Shown: one piece after another, positions 1 through 8,882 of the stretch
How the letters are laid out: every line of letters begins with the position of its first letter
Numbering within the stretch: the first letter of the stretch is position 1
Origin: Morococcus cerebrosus
GTDB taxonomy: Bacteria > Pseudomonadota > Gammaproteobacteria > Burkholderiales > Neisseriaceae
Direction: 5' to 3'
DNA: 64,000 bases
Assembly: GCF_022749515.1 (NCBI RefSeq)
Contig: NZ_CP094242.1
Coordinates: 2,480,001-2,544,000 of the forward strand
Made by a program: the position numbers and the translations under genes
The notes under the pieces: generated by a model
The model's database searches: none
The model's input: only the letters and a program-made list of their open reading frames with translations
What the model was told of the DNA's origin: nothing

Positions 1-735
1 GCGTTCGTGTATGTCTTGGGCGGTGAAGTAGTAGCGCAGCATTTTGGCGGTGCGCGGGTGGCGGTGTTTGCCGCGCAGGCGGTAAAACAGGGCGGCGCGG
101 CATTGGTTGAAGGCGCTAATGACGCCGGTGTTGCTCATGGCGAGGTCGATTTGGCGGTTGCCGAGCCAGGCGGCTTCGTCGGGATCGAAAAAGTCGGCTT
201 TGGCGTCAAAATATCCGCCGAGCGCTTCGTAGGCGTTGGCGACGCTTTCTTGGACGGGGCGGTGCGGGAGGATGATTTGGAAAACGAGTGTGCAGGTGCT
301 GTATAACACGGTCCCGAGCAGAATCATGACGGGATTGGTCAGCCAGAAGGTTTCGGGGGTGTAGGTGAGCGTGGTGTAGGTGGCGACGGCAAGTGCGCCG
401 AACGCGAAGGTGCGGTATTTCAGCCCGACCGCGCCCAAAATGGTAAAGCCGAACGTCATCAGGGTCATGGCGAGGATGAAGGGCAGGCCGGTGCCGAGCG
501 TGCTTTGGGCGACGAGCGACGAGAGGGTGAACAGGGCGACGGTGATGATGATGTTTTTCAGACGACCTGTCAGGCGGTTGTCCAAATCGACGAGGCCGCC
601 CGCGATGATGCCGAGCACGAAAGGCATGGCGAGCTTGGGCGTGCCAAACCGCCAGACGAGGGTTGCGGCGATAAAGACGCTGGCGAAGACGGGCAGCGAG
701 GTGATGATGAGGGGTTTGAGCGGCGGGAGTTTCAT
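1..735 (-). CDS. yccS: YccS/FUSC-family inner membrane protein, C-terminus outside window
   Basis: The reverse strand is open from ATG at 735 to the window edge, so about 245 N-terminal residues are visible. Hydrophobic helices follow each other from residue 8 to about 165, then a soluble stretch begins (HRPVQESVANAYEALGGYF). This matches the YccS/YhfK (FUSC) family of about 700-residue inner membrane proteins with two blocks of six helices around a cytoplasmic domain; their substrate is not known, though relatives are aromatic-acid efflux components. An uptake sequence lies inside the reading frame near 558-570. A short Correia element sits just upstream of the start. Family call is firm; function is not. 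Confidence 0.85.
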   Translation of the reverse strand, partial: MKLPPLKPLIITSLPVFASVFIAATLVWRFGTPKLAMPFVLGIIAGGLVDLDNRLTGRLKNIIITVALFTLSSLVAQSTLGTGLPFILAMTLMTFGFTILGAVGLKYRTFAFGALAVATYTTLTYTPETFWLTNPVMILLGTVLYSTCTLVFQIILPHRPVQESVANAYEALGGYFDAKADFFDPDEAAWLGNRQIDLAMSNTGVISAFNQCRAALFYRLRGKHRHPRTAKMLRYYFTAQDIHER

Positions 736-771
736 CGTATTGGGCGCAGCTTTAAATGGGAATGGTTTGAT

Positions 772-878
772 TATAGTGGCTTAACTTTAAACCAGTACGG
801 CGTTGCCTCGCCTTGCCGTACTATCTGTACTGTCTGCGGCTTCGTCGCCTTGTCCTGATTTAAATTTAATCCACTATA
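772..878. mobile_element. Correia repeat enclosed element (107-bp short form)
   Basis: The segment begins TATAGTGGCTTAA and ends TTTAATCCACTATA, the terminal inverted repeats of the neisserial Correia (CREE/NEMIS) element, and the interior carries the typical CAGTACGGCGTTGCC and CTGCGGCTTCGTCGCC blocks. At exactly 107 bp it is the internally deleted form lacking the IHF-site segment. It lies 36 bp upstream of the yccS start, where Correia ends can supply promoters or RNase III cleavage sites. Confidence 0.9.
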
Positions 879-942
879 TCACTATATTATGAATGAAATG
901 AAACGGTATTCTAACAGGATTTTGGAGCGGGACGGGGGCTAT

Positions 943-987
943 GGGGTCGTCTGAAAGCGCAAACTGTCGCCATTTTCAGACGACCCC
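943..987. repeat. Inverted pair of DNA uptake sequences
   Basis: GGGGTCGTCTGAA and its complement TTCAGACGACCCC are separated by about 19 bases. The pair lies between the divergent yccS and pyrB genes rather than at a gene end, so it is not an obvious terminator for either. A third single copy (1050-1061) follows. The rest of the 879-1063 gap must hold the pyrB promoter, but I cannot assign it confidently. Confidence 0.8.
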
Positions 988-1063
988 TTTGCGCGAAAAT
1001 CCGCAGCCTAGCCCCGTCAAATATGCGATAATACCGCCACCTCAAACCGATTTCAGACGACCC

Positions 1064-1135
1064 ATGCGCCTTAACGCCCGCCCCGCCCGTTTTGCCCGTA
1101 CCGCACGCCGCGGCGCGTCCGTCGTTGTTTCGTAA
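1064..1135 (+). CDS. Candidate pyrB leader peptide (23 aa, arginine-rich)
   Basis: A 23-codon frame starts at ATG 1064 and stops at TAA 1133-1135, directly at the base of a strong intrinsic terminator and 47 bases before pyrB. Six of 23 residues are Arg ([17 protein letters not shown], then ASVVVS). Position and arrangement resemble the pyrL leader of enterobacterial pyrBI, where ribosome-polymerase coupling on a pyrimidine-rich stretch controls a terminator. The Arg codons could alternatively sense arginine, which competes with pyrimidines for carbamoyl phosphate. No convincing Shine-Dalgarno is visible, so translation is inferred from context only. Confidence 0.45.
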   Translation: MRLNARPARFARTARRGASVVVS

Positions 1136-1158
1136 AACCCCGCCTTAGCGGGGTTTTT
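1134..1158 (+). terminator. Putative attenuator terminator upstream of pyrB
   Basis: A ten-base-pair stem (AAAACCCCGC / GCGGGGTTTT) with a CTTA loop ends in a run of five T. It lies between the leader frame and pyrB, so on the pyrB message it would end transcription unless bypassed. That position suggests attenuation rather than an upstream gene's terminator, because the gene to the left is divergent. Confidence 0.7.
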
Positions 1159-1182
1159 GCCGAATTGAAGAAAGGAAGCCGA

Positions 1183-2103
1183 ATGCCCAACCCGCTTTAC
1201 CGACAACACGTCATCTCCATTTCCGACCTGACGACCGAACAGCTCGAGCTGCTCCTGCAAACCGCCCTCAAGCTCAAAGCCGACCCGCGCGACGACCTGC
1301 TCGAAGGCAAACTCATCGGCTCATGCTTTTTCGAACCCTCCACCCGCACGCGCCTGTCGTTTGAAACCGCCGTGCAACGCTTGGGCGGCAAAGTCATCGG
1401 CTTTTCCGACGGCGCCAACACCAGCGCGAAAAAAGGCGAAACCCTCGCCGACACCGCCCGCATCATCTCCAGCTACACCGACGCCATCATCCAACGCCAC
1501 CCCAAAGACGGCGCCGCGCGCGTGTCCGCCGAGTTTTCCAAAGTCCCCGTCATCAACGCCGGCGACGGCACCAACCAACACCCCAGCCAAACCCTGCTCG
1601 ACCTCGTGACCATCTACGAAACCCAAGGTCGTCTGAACAAGCTCAAAATCGCCATGGCGGGCGACCTCAAATACGGCCGCACCGTCCACTCCCTCTGCCA
1701 AGCCCTCAAACGCTGGGACTGCGAATTCGCTTTCGTCTCCCCGCCCAGCCTTGCCATGCCCGAATACATCACCGAAGAACTCGAAGCCGCAGGCTGCCGT
1801 TACCAAATCCTGCCCGACCTCGAAGCCGCCGTCGAATGGGCGGACATCCTATACATGACCCGCGTCCAGCGCGAACGCTTCGACGAACAAGAGTTCGCCA
1901 AAATCCAAGGTAAATTCAACCTCAACGCCGCCATGCTTGCCAACGCCCGCCCCAACCTGCGCGTGTTGCACCCCCTGCCGCGCGTTGACGAAATCCACCC
2001 CGACGTCGATGCCACGCCGCACGCCTACTATTTCGAGCAGGCGACCAACGGCGTTTACGCCCGCATGGCGATTTTATCGCTGGTGTTGAACGAAGAAGTA
2101 TAA
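1183..2103 (+). CDS. pyrB: Aspartate carbamoyltransferase, catalytic subunit
   Basis: This catalyses carbamoyl phosphate plus L-aspartate to N-carbamoyl-aspartate, the first committed step of pyrimidine synthesis. The 306-residue product has the carbamoyl-phosphate loop STRTR (53-57), the mobile-loop Lys region [15 protein letters not shown] and HPLPR, all in the expected order and at normal family length. I place the start at 1183 (MPNPLYRQH) rather than an in-frame codon 18 bases upstream, because GAAAGGAAG lies at the right distance. pyrI follows after nine bases, so the two form an operon and an E. coli-like c6r6 holoenzyme is expected. Confidence 0.97.
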   Translation: MPNPLYRQHVISISDLTTEQLELLLQTALKLKADPRDDLLEGKLIGSCFFEPSTRTRLSFETAVQRLGGKVIGFSDGANTSAKKGETLADTARIISSYTDAIIQRHPKDGAARVSAEFSKVPVINAGDGTNQHPSQTLLDLVTIYETQGRLNKLKIAMAGDLKYGRTVHSLCQALKRWDCEFAFVSPPSLAMPEYITEELEAAGCRYQILPDLEAAVEWADILYMTRVQRERFDEQEFAKIQGKFNLNAAMLANARPNLRVLHPLPRVDEIHPDVDATPHAYYFEQATNGVYARMAILSLVLNEEV

Positions 2104-2112
2104 GGAGCAAAT

Positions 2113-2571
2113 ATGGAAACCCCCAAACTCAGCGTCGAAGCCATCGAAAAAGGTACCGTCATCGACCACATCCCCGCAGGCAAAGGCCTGATTATCCTGC
2201 GCCAATTCAAACTGCTGCATTACGGCAGCGCCGTCACCGTCGGCTTCAACCTGCCCAGCAAAACCCAAGGCAGCAAAGACATTATCAAAATCACCGGCGT
2301 CTGGCTGGACGACAACGCCGCCAACCGCCTCGCCCTCTTCGCCCCCGAAGCCGTCGTCAACACCATCGACCACTTCAAAGTCATCAACAAACGCCGGCTC
2401 ACCCTGCCCGACGAAATCGCCGAAGTGTTCCGCTGCCCGAACACCAACTGCGCCAGCCACGGCGAACCGGTGAAAAGCCGCTTCTACGTTCGCAAACAAA
2501 GCGGTCAGACCAAACTCAAATGCCACTACTGCGAAAAAACCTTCAGCCGCGATTCTGTGACGGAGGCTTAG
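2113..2571 (+). CDS. pyrI: Aspartate carbamoyltransferase, regulatory subunit
   Basis: This is the nucleotide-binding regulatory chain that pairs with PyrB; in enterobacteria it binds ATP/CTP and confers allostery. The 152-residue product has an N-terminal allosteric domain and a C-terminal zinc domain with Cys108, Cys113, Cys137 and Cys140 (C-X4-C and C-X2-C), which docks onto PyrB. It begins nine bases after pyrB with an AAGGAG site overlapping the spacer. A paired-uptake-sequence terminator follows. Confidence 0.97.
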   Translation: METPKLSVEAIEKGTVIDHIPAGKGLIILRQFKLLHYGSAVTVGFNLPSKTQGSKDIIKITGVWLDDNAANRLALFAPEAVVNTIDHFKVINKRRLTLPDEIAEVFRCPNTNCASHGEPVKSRFYVRKQSGQTKLKCHYCEKTFSRDSVTEA

Positions 2572-2604
2572 TTTTAGTTATAAAGCTGAACCGGCATAAA
2601 TGCG

Positions 2605-2650
2605 AAAGGTCGTCTGAAAACTTGAAATCAGGTTTTCAGACGACCTCTTT
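2605..2650 (+). terminator. Uptake-sequence hairpin after pyrBI
   Basis: AAAGGTCGTCTGAAAAC and its complement GTTTTCAGACGACCT surround a short loop and end in a T-run. Remaining bases to 2870 contain no gene; a TATAGAAT-like box near 2788-2795 and another single uptake sequence at 2830-2841 precede the next gene. Confidence 0.85.
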
Positions 2651-2870
2651 ACATTTGGGAAGTGTTGTCGGTTTCACAACAAACGATAATTCAAAGGCAT
2701 GAAAGAGAAATGACTTCCCTGCAACAATCGAATAGGATTAAAGCCGTGCAAAGAATCGAAAAGATTAGGCAAAAACGGTAAGGTGGTATAGAATCGAGCA
2801 CCTATACTAATCGGATAGAGGCGTTTGTTTCAGACGACCTCTTTATTATTTGAATGTAGGTTTTAAGAAA

Positions 2871-4283
2871 ATGACGAACTCACCTATTAAACAAACCGTA
2901 ATCTTACTCAGCGCAGTCTTCTTCTCCGGCGCAGTCCACGCTTCGGGCTACCACTTCGGTACGCAGTCAGTCAATGCGCAAGGCACCGCCAACTCTTCCG
3001 GCGCGGAAGCCGCCGACGCATCGACCATCTTCTACAACCCTGCCGGCCTGTCCAAACTTGACAGCAGCCAAGTTTCCGTCAACGCCAACATCGTCCTGCC
3101 CAGCATCCGCTACGAAGCCGATTCCGCACAATACTATCAAGGCGGCGATGTTTCCGGCTCGAAAAGCGGCAAAATCACCAAAACCACCGTCGTTCCGCAC
3201 CTCTACGGCGCATACAAAGTCAATGACGACGTAACTTTGGGCTTGGGCGTTTACGTCCCTTTCGGCTCTGTCACCGAATACGAAAAAGATTCCGTGCTGC
3301 GCCACAACATCAACAAACTCGGCCTTACCAGCATCGACATCGAGCCGGTCGTCGCTTGGAAAGCCAATGAAAATCATGCTTTCGGTGCCGGCCTGATCGC
3401 CCAATATTCCAAAGCCGAATTGCGCAAATATTCCGACTGGGATGCCTCCGGCGCTATTAGCCAACTCGCCAGCGGCCTTGCTTCACGCGCCGCCGGCCGC
3501 CCTGTATCCGTCAGCGCGCAAGGCAAATCTGACGGACACGCCGAAGTTAAAGGCCACGACTGGGGCTTCGGCTATCAACTTGCCTGGATGTGGGACATCA
3601 ATGACCGCGCACGGGTCGGCGTGAACTACCGCTCCAAAGTATCACACACCCTCAAAGGCTCGGCAGAATGGGAAGCCGACGGCGCATACGCCCGTCGCGC
3701 TTGGGATTTGGGCGCGCTTGCCGCCCGCGGTTACGTTCCGCGTGAAAAAGCAAGCGTCAAAATCGTCACGCCCGAATCCTTGTCCGTTCACGGCATGTAC
3801 AAAGCCACCGACAAATTCAACCTGTTCAGCGATGTAACTTGGACGCGCCACAGCCGCTTCAACAAAGCGGAACTGGTTTTTGAAAACACCAAAAACGTCG
3901 TCAACGGCAAATCCGACCGCACCGTCATCACGCCCAACTGGCGCAACACTTACAAAGTCGCGCTCGGCGGTTCTTACCAAGTGACCGACCCGCTGCAACT
4001 GCGCGCAGGCATCGCCTTTGACCGCTCGCCCGTCAAAAACGCCGGCTACCGCATGAACAGCCTGCCCGACGGCAACCGCATCTGGTTCTCGCTCGGCGCG
4101 AAATACCATATCGGCAAAAACCACGTCCTCGATGCCGCTTACAGCCACATCCACATCAACGACACCCGCTACCACACTGACCGCGCCACCGGCAACGATG
4201 TGGACAGCAAAGGCGCATCCGGCGCGCGTTTCAAAAACCACGCCGACATCGTTGGATTGCAATACACTTACAAATTCAAGTAA
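2871..4283 (+). CDS. OmpP1/FadL/TodX-family outer membrane transport protein
   Basis: FadL-type barrels import long-chain fatty acids and other hydrophobic compounds across the outer membrane. The 470-residue product has a signal peptide cleaved after VHA, followed by the family's N-terminal hatch region (SGYHFGTQSVNAQGTANSSG, EAADASTIFYNPAGL) and a long beta-barrel ending in a C-terminal aromatic-rich strand (LQYTYKFK). It closely resembles the meningococcal FadL-like antigen NMB0088 as I recall it. An in-frame ATG at 2850 is rejected because the signal peptide reads best from 2871, which is preceded by TTTTAAGAAA. It stands alone, with a terminator shared with convergent folA. Confidence 0.93.
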   Translation: MTNSPIKQTVILLSAVFFSGAVHASGYHFGTQSVNAQGTANSSGAEAADASTIFYNPAGLSKLDSSQVSVNANIVLPSIRYEADSAQYYQGGDVSGSKSGKITKTTVVPHLYGAYKVNDDVTLGLGVYVPFGSVTEYEKDSVLRHNINKLGLTSIDIEPVVAWKANENHAFGAGLIAQYSKAELRKYSDWDASGAISQLASGLASRAAGRPVSVSAQGKSDGHAEVKGHDWGFGYQLAWMWDINDRARVGVNYRSKVSHTLKGSAEWEADGAYARRAWDLGALAARGYVPREKASVKIVTPESLSVHGMYKATDKFNLFSDVTWTRHSRFNKAELVFENTKNVVNGKSDRTVITPNWRNTYKVALGGSYQVTDPLQLRAGIAFDRSPVKNAGYRMNSLPDGNRIWFSLGAKYHIGKNHVLDAAYSHIHINDTRYHTDRATGNDVDSKGASGARFKNHADIVGLQYTYKFK

Positions 4284-4302
4284 ACCGTTTTGCGCCGACA
4301 TC

Positions 4303-4350
4303 AAAAGGTCGTCTGAAAACCAATATCCAGGTTTTCAGACGACCTTTTTT
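4303..4350. terminator. Bidirectional uptake-sequence terminator
   Basis: Inverted uptake sequences flanked by A4 and T6 lie between convergent fadL-like and folA genes, so one hairpin can serve both strands. Confidence 0.85.
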
Positions 4351-4377
4351 AATATACGGATTCAAAGAAATGCTTGG

Positions 4378-4863
4378 TCAACGGCGGACATAGTGGACAA
4401 AGGCGTATCCGATACCTTTCGCGCTTATGTGTGTTTCACGCAACTGCTCTTTCCATTCATCCGATGAAAATTCAGGGAAAAAAGCGTCTCCGGATACATC
4501 GAGCGACACCTCGGTCAGGCGCAAATCGGTTGCATACGGTAGGGCTTGGGCGTAAATCTGTGCGCCGCCCATGATAATGATTTCTTCGGCATCCGCACAC
4601 AATGCCAATGCTTCTTCCAGTCCGGGGACGGTTTCCGCCCCTTCGGCAAGATAATCCGACTGACGGGTAATAACGATATTGTAGCGGCCGGGTAAGGGTT
4701 TCTTAGGAAGGGATTCCCATGTTTTACGCCCCATGACGACCGGTTTGCCCGTGGTATAGGTTTTGAAGAAGGCAAAGTCTTCGGGCAGATGCCAAGGCAT
4801 GGTATTGTTGATGCCGATACAACGGTGGGCGGCATAAGCGGCAATCAGAGTGATTTTTTGCAT
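4378..4863 (-). CDS. folA: Dihydrofolate reductase
   Basis: This NADPH-dependent enzyme makes tetrahydrofolate and is the trimethoprim target. The 161-residue product starts MQKITLIAAYAAHRCIG and keeps the landmarks NTMPWHLPEDFAFF (catalytic acidic residue after PWHLP), GRKTWESL, LPGRYNIV and IIMGGAQIY. A longer in-frame opening to 4995 is rejected: the DHFR fold begins at this Met, which has AAGGA just upstream. It is the last gene before the shared terminator. Confidence 0.96.
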   Translation of the reverse strand: MQKITLIAAYAAHRCIGINNTMPWHLPEDFAFFKTYTTGKPVVMGRKTWESLPKKPLPGRYNIVITRQSDYLAEGAETVPGLEEALALCADAEEIIIMGGAQIYAQALPYATDLRLTEVSLDVSGDAFFPEFSSDEWKEQLRETHISAKGIGYAFVHYVRR

Positions 4864-5072
4864 GAGCATCCTTGTTTGAGGCTGAAAGCCAGTATTGTAA
4901 ACGATATGGCGTATGGAGCGGTTTTCTTCCTGGCATCCTAAAATATGACTTGAGGTAATAATCATATAGACAATAATAAATATACCGTTTATCATTTTAG
5001 AATGCCGTTTGTCTTGCGGCCAAATTATATAAGTAAGCAGATTTTCATTGTCGGATATTCAAGGGAGACAGT

Positions 5073-5963
5073 ATGCCGGGTTCTTATGCTTTGTACCGCT
5101 GTGCGGTTTTATCGACATCCAGCGGTTCCATTGACAGTATGGCCGGACGCGACAGCACCATACATATTCTGCATTTAAACATTTCGTTTAATCATCAATG
5201 GCATGCAGACGGTTCAGATGTGAACAACAAAGAATATTGCGAATGGCGCACCAATCATCTGGATGACCCGATCAGCACGCTGCCACCTTGCGAAGACGAA
5301 TTGTTCAAAACATTCAATTATCTGGTGGAGCAGGGCTATCACGAAGCCATCGTTACGACGTTGAGTCACAAATTGAGCGACTCGGCGGATGTTATCCGCA
5401 AAATGGCGGCGCAGTTTCCACAATTGAAAATCCATGTTATCGACACAGGTACCTGCTGTATGCCGGAAGGCTTTTTCGCCATGGAGGCGGAACGGCTGCT
5501 TCGGGCAGGCCTGCCTCCCCAAACGGTCGTCTCACACTTGGAAAGCCTCAAGCCTTATTGCCACATCGTATTCGGACTTTCTTCGCTCAAGTCCCTTTCT
5601 TTGGGCGGCACGCTTTCCCGCGTCGGCGCGTCTTTCGGCGATTGGATCGGATTGCGTAACGTCCTGCACTTTTCGCAAGACAATTTGGAACGCTTGGAAA
5701 CCGTTACCGACGATGTCAAAATGTTTGATTCCATTATTGCCAATACCGTCAGCCTGATGAACGACAAGCCGAAAGACCAATTTATCCTCGGCGGCCTATA
5801 CAGCGGCGACGAAGAACGCTACCGGCTTTTTGCCGAACGTTTTTTTGAAAAAACCGGAAGGCGGCTCGGGCAGGGCGTACCCGTATCACCCGTTGTCGCT
5901 GCGCACGTCGGTATCTGCGGCGTCGGCGTGGGAATGGTGGAACGCATTGCAGCCCCTGTCTGA
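5073..5963 (+). CDS. DegV-family fatty-acid-binding protein
   Basis: DegV (EDD-fold) proteins bind a single fatty acid and, in Gram-positives, present it to fatty acid kinase FakA; the role in Neisseria is unclear. The 296-residue product has the N-terminal receiver strands (VLSTSSGSID), the S/T-rich mid-region LSSLKSLSLGGTLSRVGA that lines the acyl pocket, and the C-terminal AAHVGICGVGVGMV segment typical of the family. AAGGGAGA lies eight bases before ATG 5073. No fakA neighbour is visible. The 110 bp upstream to the folA leader are AT-rich and could hold its promoter. Confidence 0.88.
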   Translation: MPGSYALYRCAVLSTSSGSIDSMAGRDSTIHILHLNISFNHQWHADGSDVNNKEYCEWRTNHLDDPISTLPPCEDELFKTFNYLVEQGYHEAIVTTLSHKLSDSADVIRKMAAQFPQLKIHVIDTGTCCMPEGFFAMEAERLLRAGLPPQTVVSHLESLKPYCHIVFGLSSLKSLSLGGTLSRVGASFGDWIGLRNVLHFSQDNLERLETVTDDVKMFDSIIANTVSLMNDKPKDQFILGGLYSGDEERYRLFAERFFEKTGRRLGQGVPVSPVVAAHVGICGVGVGMVERIAAPV

Positions 5964-6203
5964 AAATTTCAAAGCAAAGCCATATCTTAAAGACTATGGG
6001 CATTGCTTGTTTGAATTGACGGCCTGATGATTAAATAGATGTCGGTTGGAGATGATCTGAATATTCAGTGTAAGCTTTGCCGAAGGCCTGCCATGCCGAC
6101 AAGAATTGGGTTTTATGCGCATTTATTTCGCAGGGAAACCCCATGTGTTGCGGTCGGTTATGCCATGACTTTGTGTCGGGGGCTAATTTGACGGATAGGA
6201 AAC

Positions 6204-6252
6204 AAAAAGGTCGTCTGAAAACTGAAATCTCTGGTTTTCAGACGACCTTTTT
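6204..6252. terminator. Bidirectional uptake-sequence terminator
   Basis: A5-GGTCGTCTGAAAAC and its complement plus T5 lie between convergent degV-like and prfB. The remaining bases of the 5964-6264 gap show no gene or other recognisable element. Confidence 0.85.
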
Positions 6253-6264
6253 GTATTTTAGGTT

Positions 6265-7368
6265 TTACACGCCTTGTTTCAGGCTGGCTTCGATGAAGCC
6301 GTCCAAATCGCCGTCCAATACGGCTTTGGTGTTGCCGACTTCGTAGCCTGTGCGCAAGTCTTTGATGCGCGATGAGTCCAAGACGTATGAGCGGATTTGG
6401 CTGCCCCAACCCACATCGGACTTGCCTTCTTCCAACGCCTGTTTCTCTTCGTTGCGTTTGCGCATTTCCAATTCATACAGTTTGGATTTCAACATTTCCA
6501 TCGCAGCGGCTTTGTTGGCGTGTTGCGAACGGTCGTTTTGACACTGCACCACAATACCCGTCGGCTCGTGGGTAATGCGCACGGCAGAGTCGGTTTTGTT
6601 GATGTGCTGACCGCCCGCGCCCGATGCGCGATAAGTGTCGATACGCAAATCGGCGGGGTTGATTTCGATTTCGATGGAATCGTCGATTTCGGGGTATACG
6701 AACACGGATGAGAAAGACGTATGGCGTTTGTTGTTCGAGTCAAACGGCGAGTAGCGCACCAGGCGGTGAACGCCGGTTTCCGTGCGCAGCAAGCCGTAGG
6801 CGTATTCGCCTTCCACGCGGATGGTGGCGCGGTTGATGCCCGCGATTTCGCCGTCGTCTTCTTCGAGGATTTCGATTTTGAAGCCTTTGCGCTCGGCGTA
6901 GCGGCTGTACATGCGGAACAGCATGCCCGCCCAGTCTTCCGCTTCCGTACCGCCCGCGCCTGCGGTGATGTCGATAAAGCAGTTGTTCGGGTCGGCGGGT
7001 TGGTTGAACATCCGTTTGAACTCTAAATCCGCCATCTGTTTTTCCAGTCCCGCCACGTCTTCTTGCACGGCGGCGAAACCTTCTTCGTCGTTTTCTTCGA
7101 CGGCCATTTCAATCAGCATTCGGTTGTCTTCGATGCCCGACGCGATGTTGTCGAGCGTCAACACGATGCCTTCGAGGATTTTGCGCTCTTTGCCGATTTC
7201 TTGGGCGCGTTTGGGGTCGTTCCACAGCTCAGGGTCTTCGGAAAGGCCGATGACTTCTTCCAATCGGTCCTTCTTGCCCTGATAGTCCATATAGACGCGG
7301 ATGTCTTCGCTGCGCTTTTCCAAATCGTTCAGGGTGTTGTTGAGCTGGTTGATTACTTCGGCTTCCAT
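6265..7368 (-). CDS. prfB: Peptide chain release factor 2
   Basis: RF2 recognises UGA and UAA stop codons and triggers peptide release. The 367-residue product has the SPF anticodon tripeptide ([11 protein letters not shown]) and the catalytic GGQ loop ([21 protein letters not shown]). The frame is uninterrupted from ATG 7368, so the autoregulatory +1 frameshift at an in-frame UGA near codon 26 of enterobacterial prfB is absent, as in other bacteria that lost it. Neighbours are unrelated. Confidence 0.97.
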   Translation of the reverse strand: MEAEVINQLNNTLNDLEKRSEDIRVYMDYQGKKDRLEEVIGLSEDPELWNDPKRAQEIGKERKILEGIVLTLDNIASGIEDNRMLIEMAVEENDEEGFAAVQEDVAGLEKQMADLEFKRMFNQPADPNNCFIDITAGAGGTEAEDWAGMLFRMYSRYAERKGFKIEILEEDDGEIAGINRATIRVEGEYAYGLLRTETGVHRLVRYSPFDSNNKRHTSFSSVFVYPEIDDSIEIEINPADLRIDTYRASGAGGQHINKTDSAVRITHEPTGIVVQCQNDRSQHANKAAAMEMLKSKLYELEMRKRNEEKQALEEGKSDVGWGSQIRSYVLDSSRIKDLRTGYEVGNTKAVLDGDLDGFIEASLKQGV

Positions 7369-7434
7369 GATTCTTGTGTGCTTTCAAAATTTTAGGGGCG
7401 TATTGTAAGGGATTTGCGGGCTTTTTTCTATGAT

Positions 7435-7480
7435 AAAGGTCGTCTGAAAACCTGAATCTCAAGTTTTCAGACGACCTTTT
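7435..7480 (-). terminator. Uptake-sequence hairpin closing the secretion island
   Basis: An inverted uptake-sequence pair with flanking A/T runs lies just past the effector stop codon and before the prfB start; it probably ends the leftward VirD4-immunity-effector transcript. Confidence 0.8.
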
Positions 7481-7502
7481 AATTTCATTGCCGATTGTTA
7501 AT

Positions 7503-8852
7503 TTAAGCAATACTTATCCCGCGCGATTGGGATTGCGCCAATTGCCTTTGTCGCGTTTCATATTCAAACTGTTGTTCCGTTTGCTTACTTTGAGCCACGC
7601 TGTCGGCTACCGGGGTTTGTGCCGCTTTGTGTGGATCCACGATGGCAACATCTAATTTCAGTGTATCATGGATAATGTGAAGTTTGCCGTCCATCCTACC
7701 GATAACGTCGGCATCGGTCATTTTCGCTTTTTGCATGGCGACGGTAATGAAGGCGGCGGTGTTGGCGAATTCCGTAGGGGATTGGTGGATATTTTCCCTT
7801 TGGTTGAGTTCGGTAAGCAGGATTCTGGCTTTTTCGTGCAGGCGTTGTACGTCGGAAGAGAAAGACAGTTGTGTGTGTCGATACGGCTCATCCCTTTCGT
7901 TCCAAGACATCATATTCGGATCTTTTTTGATAAGGTCACGGGTTTTTGGGTACATTTCGTTGGCATTCTGCTCAATGTCTCGCAAACGCCCCAGCAGGCT
8001 TTTATCATATAAGGCTGGTGATTTTTTCAGCTTGTCGATTAACCCTCTGCTTTGAAGAAGCAGAGGAATGCCTGTTTCTTCTATCAGAGTATCGGATATT
8101 TTTCGGTTCGATTTCTCCGACTGGAGTTTTTTGAAGTCCTTATCCGTAATATTGACAAACGGCAGTTTGTCGGTATCGGTATAGACGAGCGGGACCGACC
8201 TGCCTATCCTTTTCGGATCCAATACGGAATTGAACACAGAGTTTGCCGTATCTACCATCCATTTTTGCATCCTATCCGAAACATCTTGAGAAGATGAACC
8301 GCCGATGAAATCGAAGTTGTCGTTTTTAGGCGTGATTCTGAGGTTGCGAATTTCTCGGCTGCCGTCGGGTCGGACGAAGAATTGAAGTTTTCTAAGATCA
8401 TCAGGTGTAACAACTACTTGTGTTGAACCGAAGATAAAAGCACGTTCGACGTAGTCTGAAGATGAAGTGTCGATTCCGTATTGAGAAACAGCGACAGTAA
8501 AACCTTTTCCTGGAGTCGTACTGTAGAAACCATTTTTCCAACTGTTAAATCTCTCTACCCCATAGATTTTATTGCCAATCTCATCGAAAGAATAAGGTGT
8601 ATTTCTTGCAGGTAAATTCGAGGTTTTAAAAAAATTCTCAAACATCTTGAAATCTGCTGCCGTGGCATATCTGCCTGCACCATTTTTCATATAGTCGGTT
8701 GCGTCAATTTTTACTGGTGTACGATTAGCTGATGTTATCGATATTCCCATATCTTCTCTTTTGGGTGGTATCGGGCTGTTCCACAAATATTGGGATAAAA
8801 TTCTATCTACTGTAACATCGGATACAGCTAAAGATTTTTGGTTATCTGACAT
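7503..8852 (-). CDS. Candidate X-T4SS effector (toxin) with XVIPCD-like C-terminus
   Basis: I do not recognise the first ~340 of 449 residues. The last ~104 (from LTELNQRENIHQSP) have the layout of the XVIPCD secretion signal of Xanthomonas-type T4SS effectors: an alanine-rich helix with Gln/Asn positions, a short strand pair around the GKLHIIHD segment, an acidic-hydrophobic VAIVDPHKAAQTPV element and a Gln-rich tail. There is no N-terminal signal peptide, fitting direct VirD4 loading. The gene lies 30 bp after a membrane-anchored immunity candidate and downstream of a VirD4 gene. The partner's extracytoplasmic location suggests a toxin acting in the periplasm. Toxic activity is inference; no catalytic motif is recognised. 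Confidence 0.7.
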   Translation of the reverse strand: MSDNQKSLAVSDVTVDRILSQYLWNSPIPPKREDMGISITSANRTPVKIDATDYMKNGAGRYATAADFKMFENFFKTSNLPARNTPYSFDEIGNKIYGVERFNSWKNGFYSTTPGKGFTVAVSQYGIDTSSSDYVERAFIFGSTQVVVTPDDLRKLQFFVRPDGSREIRNLRITPKNDNFDFIGGSSSQDVSDRMQKWMVDTANSVFNSVLDPKRIGRSVPLVYTDTDKLPFVNITDKDFKKLQSEKSNRKISDTLIEETGIPLLLQSRGLIDKLKKSPALYDKSLLGRLRDIEQNANEMYPKTRDLIKKDPNMMSWNERDEPYRHTQLSFSSDVQRLHEKARILLTELNQRENIHQSPTEFANTAAFITVAMQKAKMTDADVIGRMDGKLHIIHDTLKLDVAIVDPHKAAQTPVADSVAQSKQTEQQFEYETRQRQLAQSQSRGISIA

Positions 8853-8882
8853 GATAATGTTGCTCCTCGTTAAGAAGATAAG

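Noticed and set aside
941..1135. 64-residue plus-strand frame extending the pyrB leader
   Set aside because: Its first 41 codons run through the uptake-sequence hairpin; the internal ATG at 1064 gives a compact leader.
6397..6711. Frames opposite prfB
   Set aside because: Shadow frames of a conserved gene without ribosome-binding sites.
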